Shown here piece after piece: positions 1 through 9,040 of a DNA stretch of 64,000 nt. The stretch's first letter is position 1, and every line of letters starts with the position of its first letter. Made by a program: the position numbers and the translations under genes. The stretch comes from Ruminococcus sp. AM22-13 (GTDB lineage Bacteria > Bacillota > Clostridia > Lachnospirales > Lachnospiraceae), in assembly GCF_003471165.1 (NCBI RefSeq), contig NZ_QRIL01000005.1, positions 62,001-126,000 of the forward strand, written 5' to 3'. Under the pieces are notes generated by a model. That model was given only the letters and a program-made list of their open reading frames with translations. It was not told the origin of the DNA and searched no databases.

Positions 1-620
1 CCTCTTGTAGCACCATCGATTCTTGCTGCTTCAAATACATCATATGGGATGTTTGTATAACCAGCCATAAAGTAAACCATGTAGAATGGTGTAAACTGCC
101 ATGCAATGATAAGAATAACTGTGAGCAATGCTAATTTTGGATTACCAAGAAGGTCAATGTTGCCCCCTCCGAACCATCCGGAAATTGTGCTGACAATACC
201 TCCGTTTGTTGCAAGTGCGTATGTGAAAAGGAAACCAATTGCAACAGAAGACATAAGCATTGGAATAAACCAGATAACCTTGAAAATTGTAAGTTTCTTA
301 CCGCCAAAGTCAAGGAATGTTGCCATTGCAAGTCCTAACGGAATCTGGATAATGATAGATAGGATCATGATAATAACGTTGTTCTTAAATGCTATCCAGA
401 ATTTTGTATCTTTGATCAGTTTTGCCCAGTTTGCAAGTCCTACCATCTTCTTGTCTGCGGAAATACCATTCCACTGGTATCCGCTTGTAATAAATGTATC
501 AATAATCGGATACGCGATAAATACTACTAATAAAATGATAACAGGTGCCAGAAAAAGTGCTGCTGTCTGACGTGTTTTTCTCTGTCTTAACTGAACCAGA
601 GATATCCCTTTTTCATTCAT
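1..620 (-). CDS. Sugar ABC transporter permease (partial, runs off the window)
   Basis: N-terminal 206 residues of a MalF/UgpA-type inner-membrane permease, read from the ATG at 620-618 after a good GGAGG site. A first membrane helix lies at about residues 20-42, followed by an extracellular loop with a G-x-x-N-W motif and more hydrophobic segments. The EAA loop that contacts the ATPase begins at the window edge (EAARIDGATR), so the C-terminal third is missing. It follows the binding-protein gene on the same strand, separated by a hairpin that would lower its expression relative to the binding protein. The substrate cannot be told from the permease alone; a carbohydrate is likely. Confidence 0.93.
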   Translation of the reverse strand, partial: MNEKGISLVQLRQRKTRQTAALFLAPVIILLVVFIAYPIIDTFITSGYQWNGISADKKMVGLANWAKLIKDTKFWIAFKNNVIIMILSIIIQIPLGLAMATFLDFGGKKLTIFKVIWFIPMLMSSVAIGFLFTYALATNGGIVSTISGWFGGGNIDLLGNPKLALLTVILIIAWQFTPFYMVYFMAGYTNIPYDVFEAARIDGATR

Positions 621-830
621 TTTGGTGCCTCCTTTTTAATACTTTCTGAGATTTGATCATCTGACCTAACGTATGCCAGAGTATGTTTGAAAAATGCTTT
701 CGGAATATGTTAGAGATATATTTCTGAGATGGTTTTTATATATTTTCTGACATGCTGTCTGATATGCAATTTGACATTGAAATGATTTTTCAAGCACGCT
801 CTGTGTACTCACATATTGTTTTTCAAGATA

Positions 831-865
831 AAGGGTTCTGCACTTTCAGCATGTGCAGAACCCTT
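831..865 (-). terminator. Hairpin between binding-protein gene and permease gene
   Basis: A perfect 13-bp stem (831-843 with 853-865) with a 9-nt loop sits 50 bp after the binding-protein stop. In the minus direction it is followed by a T-rich stretch. It probably acts as a partial terminator or mRNA stabiliser, giving more binding protein than permease, as is usual for such operons. Confidence 0.75.
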
Positions 866-915
866 CTTTTCTACCCTTACTCAGGTCAGAATGAATGCCT
901 GCTTTCCTTTAAAGA

Positions 916-2256
916 TTATTCAGCATCATCTGCTGCATCATCTGTAGCTTCTTCTGCAGTATCATCTGCTGCGCTGGAATCAGATTTAGTACTTAAATAT
1001 TCGTCCATTGCTTTCTGCATTTCTTCCTGTGCTTCCTGAGGAGTCTTTGTCAGACCAAATACTTCCTGTAAGCCATCAAGATGTGCAGATGAAACAGATG
1101 TTGGCAGATACTGGTCATACCACAACTGGATAGAAGATGCTTTCTGAGCTGCATCAAGAACTTCCTTTACAATAGGGTCTGTAATGTGGTCTCCTGCATC
1201 TTTTACAGGAACAATCTTGCCGCTAGAGTATGTAATGTCTGTAGCTTCATCAGATAAATGATCTGCTGCACATTCAAATGCTGCTGCAAGTTTATCACCT
1301 TCACAGTTGAAGCAAATGAACTGATCACCTACAGTACCGATCTGGATTGTAGGATCAGCATCGGAATCATCAATTGCAGGGAATGGGAACCAGCCGATCT
1401 TCTGATAGAATTCCTCACTGTCAGTCTGGAATGTTCCTGTATACCATGAGCCACAGAGAAGCATACCTGCTGTCTCCTGATACATTAACTGTTTTGCCTG
1501 TCCGTCATCTTCGCTTAAGGAGTTTACGCCATCCGGGAAGTATCCGTTTTTAACCCACTCCTGAATCTTCTCACCTGCTTTGATGAAGCAGTCATCTGTG
1601 AATTTGCCGGTTCCTGCAACTGCATTCTGGAATGGTTCCAGTCCGCCATAACGTGCTGCCAGAGACATGAAGTACATGGAACCTGTCCATTTGGAACCAT
1701 TAGCAAGTGCAAAAGGTGTAATTCCGTTTTCTTTTAATGTTGCACAGATATTTTCCAGATCAGCTAATGTCTTCGGTTCTTCAAGTCCGTACTGTTTAAA
1801 CATATCTTTGTTGTAGAAGATACCTGCCAGAGAAACATTCAGATATGGGATTGCATATACATGTCCGTTGTAGCTTCCCTGTTCAATAGCTGCATCCAGA
1901 AGTTTATCTTTAACATCGGACTGATCAAGAAGATCATCAATCGGCTGAGCAAATCCGGAATCAATATATTCATACATCGGACCACCGGACCAGCTTGAGT
2001 ACATATCAGGACACTCACCGGAGCTCATCGCGATAACAAGTTTTTCCTTGTATGTATCATTCTGGATAGCTACCGAATTTACAGTATAGCCTGACTCTGT
2101 TTCTTTGTTAAACTTGTCTACTGCTGCAGTAACAATATCTTTGTCCGGGCTCTCTACCGCGATATTCCAGTAAGTAATTTCTTTGTCGTCAGCTGCAAAT
2201 GCAGTTGTCTGCACTGCCATCGGTACCACCATAGCTGCTGTCATGGCAAGTGCCAT
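916..2256 (-). CDS. Sugar ABC transporter substrate-binding protein, signal peptide interrupted by TAA
   Basis: Extracellular solute-binding protein (family 1 type), about 446 residues from the first usable ATG at 2256. It has a hydrophobic secretion segment ending AFA-ADD, then the two-lobed binding fold, and an unusual acidic Ser/Ala/Asp/Glu-rich C-terminal tail (about the last 25 residues). The natural start appears to be the ATG at 2280-2278, 9 nt after GGAGG at 2294-2290; it encodes MKKRM, then TAA (2265-2263), then KIMALAMTAAM in the same frame. The lysine-rich n-region is therefore cut off from the rest. No lipobox cysteine is present, so SPase I cleavage is expected. Either translation restarts at 2256, or the gene is a recent pseudogene, or one base is wrong. 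It is followed by the permease. Confidence 0.85.
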   Translation of the reverse strand: MALAMTAAMVVPMAVQTTAFAADDKEITYWNIAVESPDKDIVTAAVDKFNKETESGYTVNSVAIQNDTYKEKLVIAMSSGECPDMYSSWSGGPMYEYIDSGFAQPIDDLLDQSDVKDKLLDAAIEQGSYNGHVYAIPYLNVSLAGIFYNKDMFKQYGLEEPKTLADLENICATLKENGITPFALANGSKWTGSMYFMSLAARYGGLEPFQNAVAGTGKFTDDCFIKAGEKIQEWVKNGYFPDGVNSLSEDDGQAKQLMYQETAGMLLCGSWYTGTFQTDSEEFYQKIGWFPFPAIDDSDADPTIQIGTVGDQFICFNCEGDKLAAAFECAADHLSDEATDITYSSGKIVPVKDAGDHITDPIVKEVLDAAQKASSIQLWYDQYLPTSVSSAHLDGLQEVFGLTKTPQEAQEEMQKAMDEYLSTKSDSSAADDTAEEATDDAADDAE

Positions 2257-2280
2257 AATCTTTTACATTCTTTTTTTCAT

Positions 2281-2699
2281 TTCTTGTTTCCTCCTTTTTT
2301 ATTCACTTTGTATATTTAAGTGTATTTATCATAGCATTCCATTCACATAATGCCCATAAAATATTCTGTCCAAAATCTATAAATTTCTGTCTTTCCTTTT
2401 TTCGCGTGAAGGAAATTATAGATACTGTGCAAAAAATTATAGATATTATAAATTTATACCCATACAAGGATACTGTTATCTCTGCTAAATTTCTCATAAT
2501 CTTCATTTTCAAGTGCGATGATTCTGTCCAGATATTTTCCGCGTTACTGTTCTACTCTTATTATTTCTTTGACTATTTCCCCATTATCTGTTTTAATTAA
2601 GATATAATGATACCAAAGACAAAGCTTTACCTTTAACATCATGCAAATGATTAAATCCATTATCAATTTTTCTAAATTTCAGGAGGCATAACATACATT
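2281..2699. other. Divergent intergenic region
   Basis: This 419-bp AT-rich region separates the minus-strand transporter operon from the plus-strand dehydrogenase. It holds the ribosome binding site of the binding protein (CCTCC on the plus strand, 2290-2294) and that of the dehydrogenase (AGGAGG, 2681-2686). Promoters for both directions must lie here, but no convincing -35/-10 pair stood out. Confidence 0.5.
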
Positions 2700-3884
2700 A
2701 TGAGAAATTTCGAATATTATACACCAACCCGTGTCATCTTTGGCAAAGATACCCACCTTCAGGCAGGTTCTCTGCTGAAAGAATATGGGGCAAAAAAAGT
2801 GCTGATTCATTTCGGTGGACAGAGTGCTGTCCGTTCCGGACTTATCGATGAGCTGAAAGCCAATCTCGAAGAAGCCGGACTTGAATACGTCACTCTGGGA
2901 GGCGTTGTTCCAAATCCTCACCTTTCCAAGGTCCGCGAGGGAATCGAATTATGTAAAAAAGAAAATGTAGACTTTATTCTTGCCGTCGGTGGTGGAAGTG
3001 TAATCGACTCCTCCAAAGCCATCGGCTACGGTGTCGCAAATCCAGAAACAGACGTCTGGGATTTCTGTCTGAAAAAAGCAACCCCAACCGCCTGTCTCCC
3101 TATCGGTGTAGTCCTTACCATTGCAGCCTCCGGAAGCGAGATGAGCAGTTCCAGTGTCATTACAAATGAAGAAACAAAAGAAAAAAGAAGCTGTGCAAAA
3201 ACAGATTACTGCAGACCGAAATTCGCCATCCTGAACCCGCGCCTCACCTACACTCTCCCGCAGTATCAAAGTGAAAGTGGCTGTGTAGATATCCTTATGC
3301 ACACCATGGAACGCTATTTCGTAAACATTGAAACCATGGAAATCACTGACAGTATCAGCGAATCCCTGATGCAGACTGTCATTTACAACGCCCGTATCCT
3401 CATGAAAGAACCAGACAACTACAGCGCCAGAGCCGAAATCATGTGGGCCGGAAGCCTCTCTCACAACGGCCTCACAGGATGTGGAACCGGCGGTGGTGAC
3501 TGGGCATGCCACCAGTTGGAACATGAACTCGGCGGAGTCTATGATGTCACTCACGGCGCAGGCCTCGCAGCCATCTGGGGAAGCTGGGCACGCTACGTCT
3601 ACGAAGTAAACCCGGAACGCTTCGCCCAATTCGCAACAAACGTATTCGATATCCCCTACGGAACAGATTTCAAAGAAACCGCCCTCGCCGGAATCGAAGC
3701 AATGGAAAACTTCTTCCGCTCCGTAGAAATGCCAACCAGCCTCCACGAACTCGGCCTCGACCTGACCGACCAGGAAATCCACGACCTCGCCTTCAAATGC
3801 AGCTTCGAAGACACCCGTACCATCGGTGTATTCAAACAACTCAACATGAAAGACATGGAAAAAATTTATCGGATGGCAAGGTAA
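2700..3884 (+). CDS. Iron-containing alcohol dehydrogenase (butanol dehydrogenase-like)
   Basis: Cytoplasmic group III dehydrogenase of 394 residues, the BdhA/YqhD type that reduces aldehydes to alcohols with NAD(P)H during fermentation. The nucleotide-binding GGGS motif is at residues 97-100. The four metal ligands expected for the family are present: D197, H201, H271 and H285 (GCVDILMH and HQLEHELGG...THGAG). Length is normal for the family. Start ATG at 2700 follows AGGAGG at 2681-2686 with a rather long 13-nt gap. It is monocistronic, closed by a strong hairpin at 3954-3997. The exact substrate (butanal, acetaldehyde, methylglyoxal) cannot be decided from sequence. Confidence 0.95.
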   Translation: MRNFEYYTPTRVIFGKDTHLQAGSLLKEYGAKKVLIHFGGQSAVRSGLIDELKANLEEAGLEYVTLGGVVPNPHLSKVREGIELCKKENVDFILAVGGGSVIDSSKAIGYGVANPETDVWDFCLKKATPTACLPIGVVLTIAASGSEMSSSSVITNEETKEKRSCAKTDYCRPKFAILNPRLTYTLPQYQSESGCVDILMHTMERYFVNIETMEITDSISESLMQTVIYNARILMKEPDNYSARAEIMWAGSLSHNGLTGCGTGGGDWACHQLEHELGGVYDVTHGAGLAAIWGSWARYVYEVNPERFAQFATNVFDIPYGTDFKETALAGIEAMENFFRSVEMPTSLHELGLDLTDQEIHDLAFKCSFEDTRTIGVFKQLNMKDMEKIYRMAR

Positions 3885-3953
3885 TGCTTTACCTTTCCAT
3901 CTGGCATCAGTCCATTTTTAAGGCAGGAAATTTCTACACTTTTCCAATTACCA

Positions 3954-4006
3954 GCTGCGAAAAATAGATGTTTTCTGACACATCTATTTTTCGCAGCGTC
4001 CCTTTT
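3954..4006 (+). terminator. Terminator of the alcohol dehydrogenase gene
   Basis: A perfect 18-bp stem (3954-3971 with 3980-3997), 8-nt loop, followed by GTCCCTTTTT. It is one of the longest perfect terminator stems in the window. Confidence 0.85.
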
Positions 4007-4055
4007 TAAACAGAAACATTATTATCTCTTTTTTCGCAAAAATTGAAAATTTTGC

Positions 4056-4084
4056 TTGCATTCAAACAATCTATATGATATTAT
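4056..4084 (+). promoter_or_regulatory. Promoter of tRNA-Phe
   Basis: TTGCAT at 4056-4061 and TATTAT at 4079-4084 with a 17-bp spacer, 35 bp before the tRNA gene. Confidence 0.6.
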
Positions 4085-4119
4085 AAACCCCGTGATAAAC
4101 AATAAATCACAAACCAAAT

Positions 4120-4187
<68 letters not shown>

Positions 4188-4192
<5 letters not shown>

Positions 4193-4358
4193 TTTTTTAT
4201 TATATTTTTTTACTCACTGCTGGTCAGAAAAAGCCTGGGCATTTTTTATTATATTTTTTTACTCACTGCTGGTCAGAAAAAGCCTGGGCATTTTTTATTA
4301 TATTTTTTACTCACTGCTGGTCAGAAAAAGCCTGGGCATCTTTTTATTACATTTTTTA
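4188..4358 (+). repeat. Tandem ~49-bp repeat starting in the 3' end of tRNA-Phe
   Basis: Three tandem units lie at 4188-4236, 4237-4285 and 4286-4333 (49, 49 and 48 bp), with a decayed fourth at 4334-4358. Each unit starts with GGGCA plus a T-rich stretch and ends with GCTGGTCAGAAAAAGCCT, so every unit recreates the last bases of the tRNA (CTGGGCA) followed by its T-run. Units 1 and 2 are identical. The array probably arose by duplication of the tRNA tail and its terminator. Open frames across it are artefacts. Confidence 0.9.
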
Positions 4359-4381
4359 GATTTTTTATTTCCCTTTTCATA

Positions 4382-4410
4382 TTGTCTTCTACAAATTTCA
4401 GAGGTATAAT
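4382..4410 (+). promoter_or_regulatory. Promoter of the O-acetylhomoserine sulfhydrylase gene
   Basis: TTGTCT at 4382-4387 and TATAAT at 4405-4410 with a 17-bp spacer. The resulting leader of about 95 nt shows no SAM-riboswitch or T-box signature. Confidence 0.65.
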
Positions 4411-4511
4411 TTTCTAAGACTATCATGAAATTTTGTATCAATATCATCATTTTCCCAATATTAATACAACATTTTATTGAAGCAATTTAACATAAGAAAG
4501 GAACCAGACTC

Positions 4512-5795
4512 ATGAGTGACTTTAAACTCGAGACTAAATGTCTCCATTCCGGTTACACTCCATCCAAGGGTGAACCATGCGCACTCCCGGTTTATCAGAG
4601 TACCACTTACAAATATGATACCACTGATGAAATGGGACAGCTTTTTGACCTGAAGGCAGAAGGATATTTCTACACCCGTCTTCAGAATCCGACTAACGAT
4701 GCCGTAGCTGCAAAAATCGCTGATCTGGAGGGTGGTGTTGCCGCAATCCTTACCTCTTCCGGACAGGCTGCTAATTTCTATGCGGTCTTTAATATCTGCG
4801 AAGCAGGTGATCATGTCGTAGCTGCTTCCACTATTTACGGAGGAACATTCAATCTTCTTGCCGTTACTTTCAAAAAGCTCGGCATTGACTGCACTTTCGT
4901 TGATACAGATGCAAGTGCTGAGGAAATTGCTGCTGCTTTCCGCCCTAACACCAAAGTACTTTTCGCAGAAACAATCGCAAATCCTGCTCTGGTTATTCTG
5001 GATATCGAGAAATTCGCAAAGGTTGCTCACGAGCATGAAGTTCCGCTTATCGTAGACAACACCTTCGCTACTCCTGTTAACTGTCGTCCTTTTGAATGGG
5101 GTGCAGATATCGTTACTCATTCCACCACCAAATATATGGACGGACATGCTGTACAAGTTGGCGGAGCTATCGTTGACAGTGGCAACTTTGACTGGGATGC
5201 TTATGGACATAAATATCATGGTCTGACAGAGCCAGATGAATCTTATCATGGCGTAATCTACACGAAACAGTTTGGAAAAAAAGCGTATATCACAAAGGCA
5301 ACCTCTCAGCTGATGCGTGACCTTGGCTCTATTCCATCTCCGACAAACTGTTTCCTTCTGAACCTTGGACTGGAAACATTGCCGCTTCGCGTAGAACGTC
5401 ACTGCTATAATGCACAGAAAATCGCAGAATTTCTGAATGCCCACGAGAAAGTCTCTCACGTAAACTATGCAGGGCTTCCGGATGACAAATATTATCCACT
5501 GGCTCAGAAATACATGAACGGAGGCAGAACCTGCGGTGTTATTTCCTTTGAATTAACAGGTGGCAGAGAAGCAGCCGTCCGTTTTATGGACAGTCTGAAA
5601 CTTGCTACTATCGCTACTCATGTAGCGGCATCTAAGACTATGATTCTTCATCCGGCAAGCCACACGCATCGTCAGATGAATGATGAACAGCTTGCAGAAG
5701 CCGGAGTATCACCGGGAATGATCCGTCTCTCCGTTGGTATCGAAAACGCAGATGATATTATTGCTGACATCGAACAGGCACTTCAGAACGCATAA
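4512..5795 (+). CDS. metY: O-acetylhomoserine sulfhydrylase (O-acetylhomoserine aminocarboxypropyltransferase)
   Basis: PLP enzyme of the Cys/Met metabolism family, 427 residues, making homocysteine from O-acetylhomoserine and sulfide in the cytoplasm. The Schiff-base lysine is K207 in THSTTKYMDGH; D182-N183 of VDNTFATP contact the cofactor ring; YTRLQNPT (54-61) is the substrate and phosphate loop. The ~430-residue length with the long 220-260 insertion is typical of MetY and longer than MetB/MetC (~380). The start follows AAGAAAGGA. It stands alone between its own promoter and a terminator. A cysteine synthase side activity is common in the family. Confidence 0.95.
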   Translation: MSDFKLETKCLHSGYTPSKGEPCALPVYQSTTYKYDTTDEMGQLFDLKAEGYFYTRLQNPTNDAVAAKIADLEGGVAAILTSSGQAANFYAVFNICEAGDHVVAASTIYGGTFNLLAVTFKKLGIDCTFVDTDASAEEIAAAFRPNTKVLFAETIANPALVILDIEKFAKVAHEHEVPLIVDNTFATPVNCRPFEWGADIVTHSTTKYMDGHAVQVGGAIVDSGNFDWDAYGHKYHGLTEPDESYHGVIYTKQFGKKAYITKATSQLMRDLGSIPSPTNCFLLNLGLETLPLRVERHCYNAQKIAEFLNAHEKVSHVNYAGLPDDKYYPLAQKYMNGGRTCGVISFELTGGREAAVRFMDSLKLATIATHVAASKTMILHPASHTHRQMNDEQLAEAGVSPGMIRLSVGIENADDIIADIEQALQNA

Positions 5796-5864
5796 AATAT
5801 AGAACTTTCTCGTAACTATAAAGGCACTGAACAGTTACGCTTTCTCTATGAAATCATAAAAAAG

Positions 5865-5927
5865 TCCAGAAGTAATCCCAAATATGATTTATTTCATTTC
5901 ATATTTGGATTCTTCTGGATTTTATTA
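5865..5927 (+). terminator. Terminator after metY
   Basis: A long, slightly imperfect hairpin from 5865 to 5919 (TCCAGAAG pairs with CTTCTGGA at the base), followed by TTTTATTATT. It can also serve the converging gene on the minus strand. Confidence 0.8.
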
Positions 5928-6051
5928 TTCTCTCATTTATCAGACTTTAACCGAATCGAGTAAGTCCCCTGCTTCAATTGCAGAGAGCAATAAGCAGTTA
6001 TTCGGTGTAGAGCCACGTACTGGAAGCGGATTGCAAATATCCGACTGACTT

Positions 6052-7149
6052 CTACTCCTGAAGCAAATATACATCTGTATAATACACGCCTTTATCTTCC
6101 CCCTCCTGGTGAGTAGCAACATAAATATCGATACAATTCTGCTTAATTGCACCGCCACAGTCCTCAGCAACATAGACTTGTCCATTGATTACAACTTTGG
6201 AACCATATGGAATCTGCGAAGGATCTACAGCAATCGTATGATTTGTTGTAGCTGTTACACCTGATGCTGTAATGCCGTTTGCCCATGGGCCACAACAAAT
6301 GCTGCATGGACAATAATGTGTAATCTTAAATGTTCCTAATGGCTTCAAAGTTGCCTCTGATGACACTGCCACCGGGGTACCAATCTGTACGCCATTGACA
6401 GATTCACCTTTAGATGCAGTCACGCCTTCCACCGCATCGGCAAAAACTCCCTTGCCTTCGCTTTTATGGATGACACCCGCTTCCTGTCCATCTACCTCTG
6501 CGATTTTTGTCTCTTCCTCGCTTTCTTTCGTGTCTGTCACATTCTCCAGCACACTGGTTGGTATATAGCCGATTTTTTTCTTTCCCTCATCATTCTTATA
6601 GGAAATCTGACTCCATATATCATTGACAGTGGAAAGTCGTTTAACCTCATCCTCCTGAATGATCTCACCTACCACTTCCCCATCCTTCTTACCTGGATAA
6701 TCCAGAATATCGCTGTCTTTTAATGCTGTAAAAGTTCCTTTCGCGGCCTTTACCTGATCACTGTCATTGATATTCTTTGTCTGCACATAACCGCTGACCC
6801 TCTGTTCGCCGTTCTTATTCTTATATTCATAGGTCACCTTACTCCAGCCATTATCACAAACAGCAACACGTTCCACGCTCGTTCCAAGATAAACTTTCTT
6901 TAATTTCTTTCCGTCCTTACCAGGATTAGATCTTATATATGTAGACTTGACAGATATCGAAACTATATCTGTCTTGGCAACCGCAGTTACTTTCTCCCCG
7001 TTTCCATTGTCAATCTCAAAAGTCTGGGCAGTCTTATTGTCTTGCTTGTAAGCATTAATCGTACCCTCATAATCAAGGATATCCGCTGATACTGTAGTCG
7101 GAACTGCAAGCGCAGAACAAAGAGCCAGCATCATCAGTCTTTTTTTCAT
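6052..7149 (-). CDS. Secreted SH3 and 3D domain protein (cell-wall associated)
   Basis: 365-residue exported protein starting MKKRLMMLALCSALAVPTTV, with signal-peptide cleavage expected after VSA. Two bacterial SH3-like repeats follow (about residues 50-125 and 130-205, with STYIRSNPG and WSKVTYEYKN / WSQISYKND patterns), then a linker, then a C-terminal 3D double-psi barrel (about 270-365). The barrel contains the three aspartates that name the family: AVDPSQIP, AEDCGG and CIDIYV. Related proteins (YabE, YocH, RpfB-like) bind or cleave peptidoglycan. The ATG at 7149 follows AAGGAG. A cysteine cluster (CPCSICCG) before the barrel is characteristic of clostridial members. No neighbour suggests a specific pathway. 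Confidence 0.88.
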   Translation of the reverse strand: MKKRLMMLALCSALAVPTTVSADILDYEGTINAYKQDNKTAQTFEIDNGNGEKVTAVAKTDIVSISVKSTYIRSNPGKDGKKLKKVYLGTSVERVAVCDNGWSKVTYEYKNKNGEQRVSGYVQTKNINDSDQVKAAKGTFTALKDSDILDYPGKKDGEVVGEIIQEDEVKRLSTVNDIWSQISYKNDEGKKKIGYIPTSVLENVTDTKESEEETKIAEVDGQEAGVIHKSEGKGVFADAVEGVTASKGESVNGVQIGTPVAVSSEATLKPLGTFKITHYCPCSICCGPWANGITASGVTATTNHTIAVDPSQIPYGSKVVINGQVYVAEDCGGAIKQNCIDIYVATHQEGEDKGVYYTDVYLLQE

Positions 7150-7317
7150 AAGCAAATTTCATCTCCTTTATTGCTTTACATTCAATTATCATAGCACAGC
7201 CCCTGCTCTTTTGCAATTTTCCCATCCAAGACTTCACGAAATATTCAAATTTTATTCCCCGATATGAAGCAGCCATAACTTTTTTCAAAAAATATTCTCA
7301 AAATCAATAAAAAGTAT

Positions 7318-7346
7318 TTGACAAATAATATTTTTTATAGTAACAT
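7318..7346 (+). promoter_or_regulatory. Promoter of tRNA-Gly
   Basis: A consensus TTGACA at 7318-7323 and TAACAT at 7341-7346 with a 17-bp spacer, 46 bp before the tRNA gene. Confidence 0.65.
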
Positions 7347-7392
7347 ATATCTTGTCGCTGAGGAAAATATCCTAGCAAACAATTTAATAAAT

Positions 7393-7465
7393 GCGATAGT
7401 GGCGTAGTTGGTAACGCGCGACCTTGCCAAGGTCGAGACCGCGGGTTCGAGCCCCGTCTATCGCT
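7393..7465 (+). tRNA. tRNA-Gly (anticodon GCC)
   Basis: 73 nt with acceptor stem GCGATAG/CTATCGC, D arm GCGTAGTTGGTAACGC, anticodon stem CGACC/GGTCG around TTGCCAA, T arm GGGTTCGAGCCCC and discriminator T, as expected for bacterial tRNA-Gly. CCA is not encoded. Confidence 0.97.
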
Positions 7466-7470
7466 CTTAA

Positions 7471-7499
7471 AGCATCAGCTAGAGCTGATGCTTTTTTTC
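7471..7499 (+). terminator. Terminator of tRNA-Gly
   Basis: AGCATCAG (7471-7478) pairs with CTGATGCT (7485-7492) and is followed by TTTTTT. Confidence 0.88.
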
Positions 7500-7594
7500 G
7501 TCCCCTTCTATGACTTTCCATAATTATAGCAATCCCATATCCGCCAATAACATCTATAGCCAATGTCCTTGATTAACATCCCTGGGGCAAGCGT

Positions 7595-7630
7595 ATATTC
7601 GCAATCCGCTTCGCTACTTGCTCATAACCA
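7595..7630. repeat. 36-bp interspersed repeat, copy 1
   Basis: The sequence beginning ATATTCGCAATCCGCTT and ending TTGCTCATAACCA recurs at 15748-15784 with one small difference (CG versus TTG in the middle). Both copies lie just beyond the 3' end of a minus-strand operon, and both are followed at once by a palindrome. Confidence 0.85.
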
Positions 7631-7838
7631 GCGCAGGACATTATATGTTTTTGCCCGCATTTGCAGGAGTCTTAGAAAAAGTTAGCGCCAGGAAATCTGC
7701 GTTATGTAAAAAAATTTCATTGTCTGAGCCGCATTTGCGGCGAGTTTGAAATTTTTTTACATGTTTTTAGCAGATTTCCTGGCGCTTAGTTTTTCTTAGG
7801 CTCCGAAACCGCGGACAAAAACATATAATGTCCTGCGC
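7631..7838. repeat. Large imperfect palindrome (~208 bp)
   Basis: The left arm (7631-7717) and the reverse complement of the right arm (7748-7838) match over about 90 positions at roughly 85% by eye. Perfect blocks include GCGCAGGACATTATATG at the ends, GCGCCAGGAAATCTGC in the middle and GTAAAAAAATTTC near the centre. The central loop has its own hairpin GCCGC-ATTT-GCGGC (7729-7742). It lies 18 bp beyond the stop of the AICAR transformylase gene and encodes nothing. It may be a transposon-derived palindromic element and also works as a very long terminator stem. Confidence 0.9.
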
Positions 7839-7855
7839 GTCCCCATACCAGCACC

Positions 7856-9040
7856 TTAGTGATGGAACAATCTGATACCAGTAAAGCTCATCACCATTCC
7901 ATATTTATTACAAGTCTCGATCACAGCGTCATCACGCACAGATCCACCTGGCTCAGCGATATATTTCACTCCGCTCTTATGCGCACGTTCAATATTATCA
8001 CTAAATGGGAAGAAGGCATCAGATCCCAGTGTTACATCTGTCATCTGATCCAGCCATGCACGTTTCTCTTCTTTTGTAAATACCTCCGGTTTCTCTGTGA
8101 AAGTCTTTTCCCACATACCATCAGCAAGGACATCCATATATTCATCCCCGATATAAACATCAATTGCATTATCACGCTCTGCACGTGAGATCGTATCTTT
8201 AAATGGAAGATTCAGTACCTTCGGGCACTGGCGAAGGTACCAGTTGTCCGCCTTCTGGCCTGCAAGTCTTGTACAATGTACACGTGACTGCTGTCCTGCT
8301 CCTACACCGATTGCCTGTCCATCTTTTACGAAACATACGGAATTAGACTGTGTATATTTCAGAATGATCAGGGAAATCTTCATATCACGTTTTGCTTCTT
8401 CTGTAAGCTCTTTATTCTCTGTCACAATATTGGAAAGCATTGCATCATCGATTTCAAGTTCCTGACGGCCCTGTTCGAAAGTTACACCAAATACTTCTTT
8501 GTGTTCCAGCGGAGCCGGTACAAAGTTCTCATCGATCTGGATTACATTATAGTTTCCTTTTTTCTTCTGTTTCAGAATCTCCAGAGCTTCTTCTGTGTAT
8601 CCAGGTGCGATCACACCATCGGATACCTCTCTCTTGATCAGAAGTGCTGTATCTTTATCACACACATCAGAAAGGGAAATGAAATCACCAAAAGAGGACA
8701 TTCTGTCAGCACCGCGGGCTCTTGCATAAGCGCATGCTAATGGCGAAAAATTCTTCCAGTCCATATCATTTACCCAGTAAATCTTTGCCAGAGTCTCTGT
8801 AAGAGGAAGTCCTACAGCAGCACCTGCGGGAGATACATGTTTAAAAGATGTAGCTGCAGGAAGTCCTGTCGCTTTCTTCAGATTGGATACCAACTGCCAG
8901 CCGTTGAATGCATCCAGGAAATTGATATATCCCGGTCTTCCGGAAAGGATCTTTACCGGAAGCTCGGATCCGTCTGCCATATAAATTTTTGCAGGTTTCT
9001 GATTCGGGTTACAGCCATATTTTAATTCGAATTCTTTCAT
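7856..9040 (-). CDS. Stand-alone AICAR transformylase (phosphoribosylaminoimidazolecarboxamide formyltransferase)
   Basis: 394-residue cytoplasmic enzyme corresponding to the transformylase part of PurH without the N-terminal MGS-like IMP cyclohydrolase domain. It formylates AICAR (ZMP) with 10-formyl-tetrahydrofolate to give FAICAR. The catalytic Lys-His is in FKHVSPAGAA (about residues 66-75). The SNSVCFVKDGQAIGVGAGQQSR stretch and the C-terminal DAFFPFSDNIERA motif are typical. It follows purO by 129 bp under the same ZTP riboswitch, so the two genes together replace bifunctional PurH. SEED-style names for this form include PurV; I leave the symbol empty. Confidence 0.93.
   Translation of the reverse strand: MKEFELKYGCNPNQKPAKIYMADGSELPVKILSGRPGYINFLDAFNGWQLVSNLKKATGLPAATSFKHVSPAGAAVGLPLTETLAKIYWVNDMDWKNFSPLACAYARARGADRMSSFGDFISLSDVCDKDTALLIKREVSDGVIAPGYTEEALEILKQKKKGNYNVIQIDENFVPAPLEHKEVFGVTFEQGRQELEIDDAMLSNIVTENKELTEEAKRDMKISLIILKYTQSNSVCFVKDGQAIGVGAGQQSRVHCTRLAGQKADNWYLRQCPKVLNLPFKDTISRAERDNAIDVYIGDEYMDVLADGMWEKTFTEKPEVFTKEEKRAWLDQMTDVTLGSDAFFPFSDNIERAHKSGVKYIAEPGGSVRDDAVIETCNKYGMVMSFTGIRLFHH

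Noticed and set aside
2949..3839. 296-codon frame opposite the alcohol dehydrogenase gene
   Set aside because: It is the antisense of a well-conserved enzyme; the residues show no family pattern and no start site is present.
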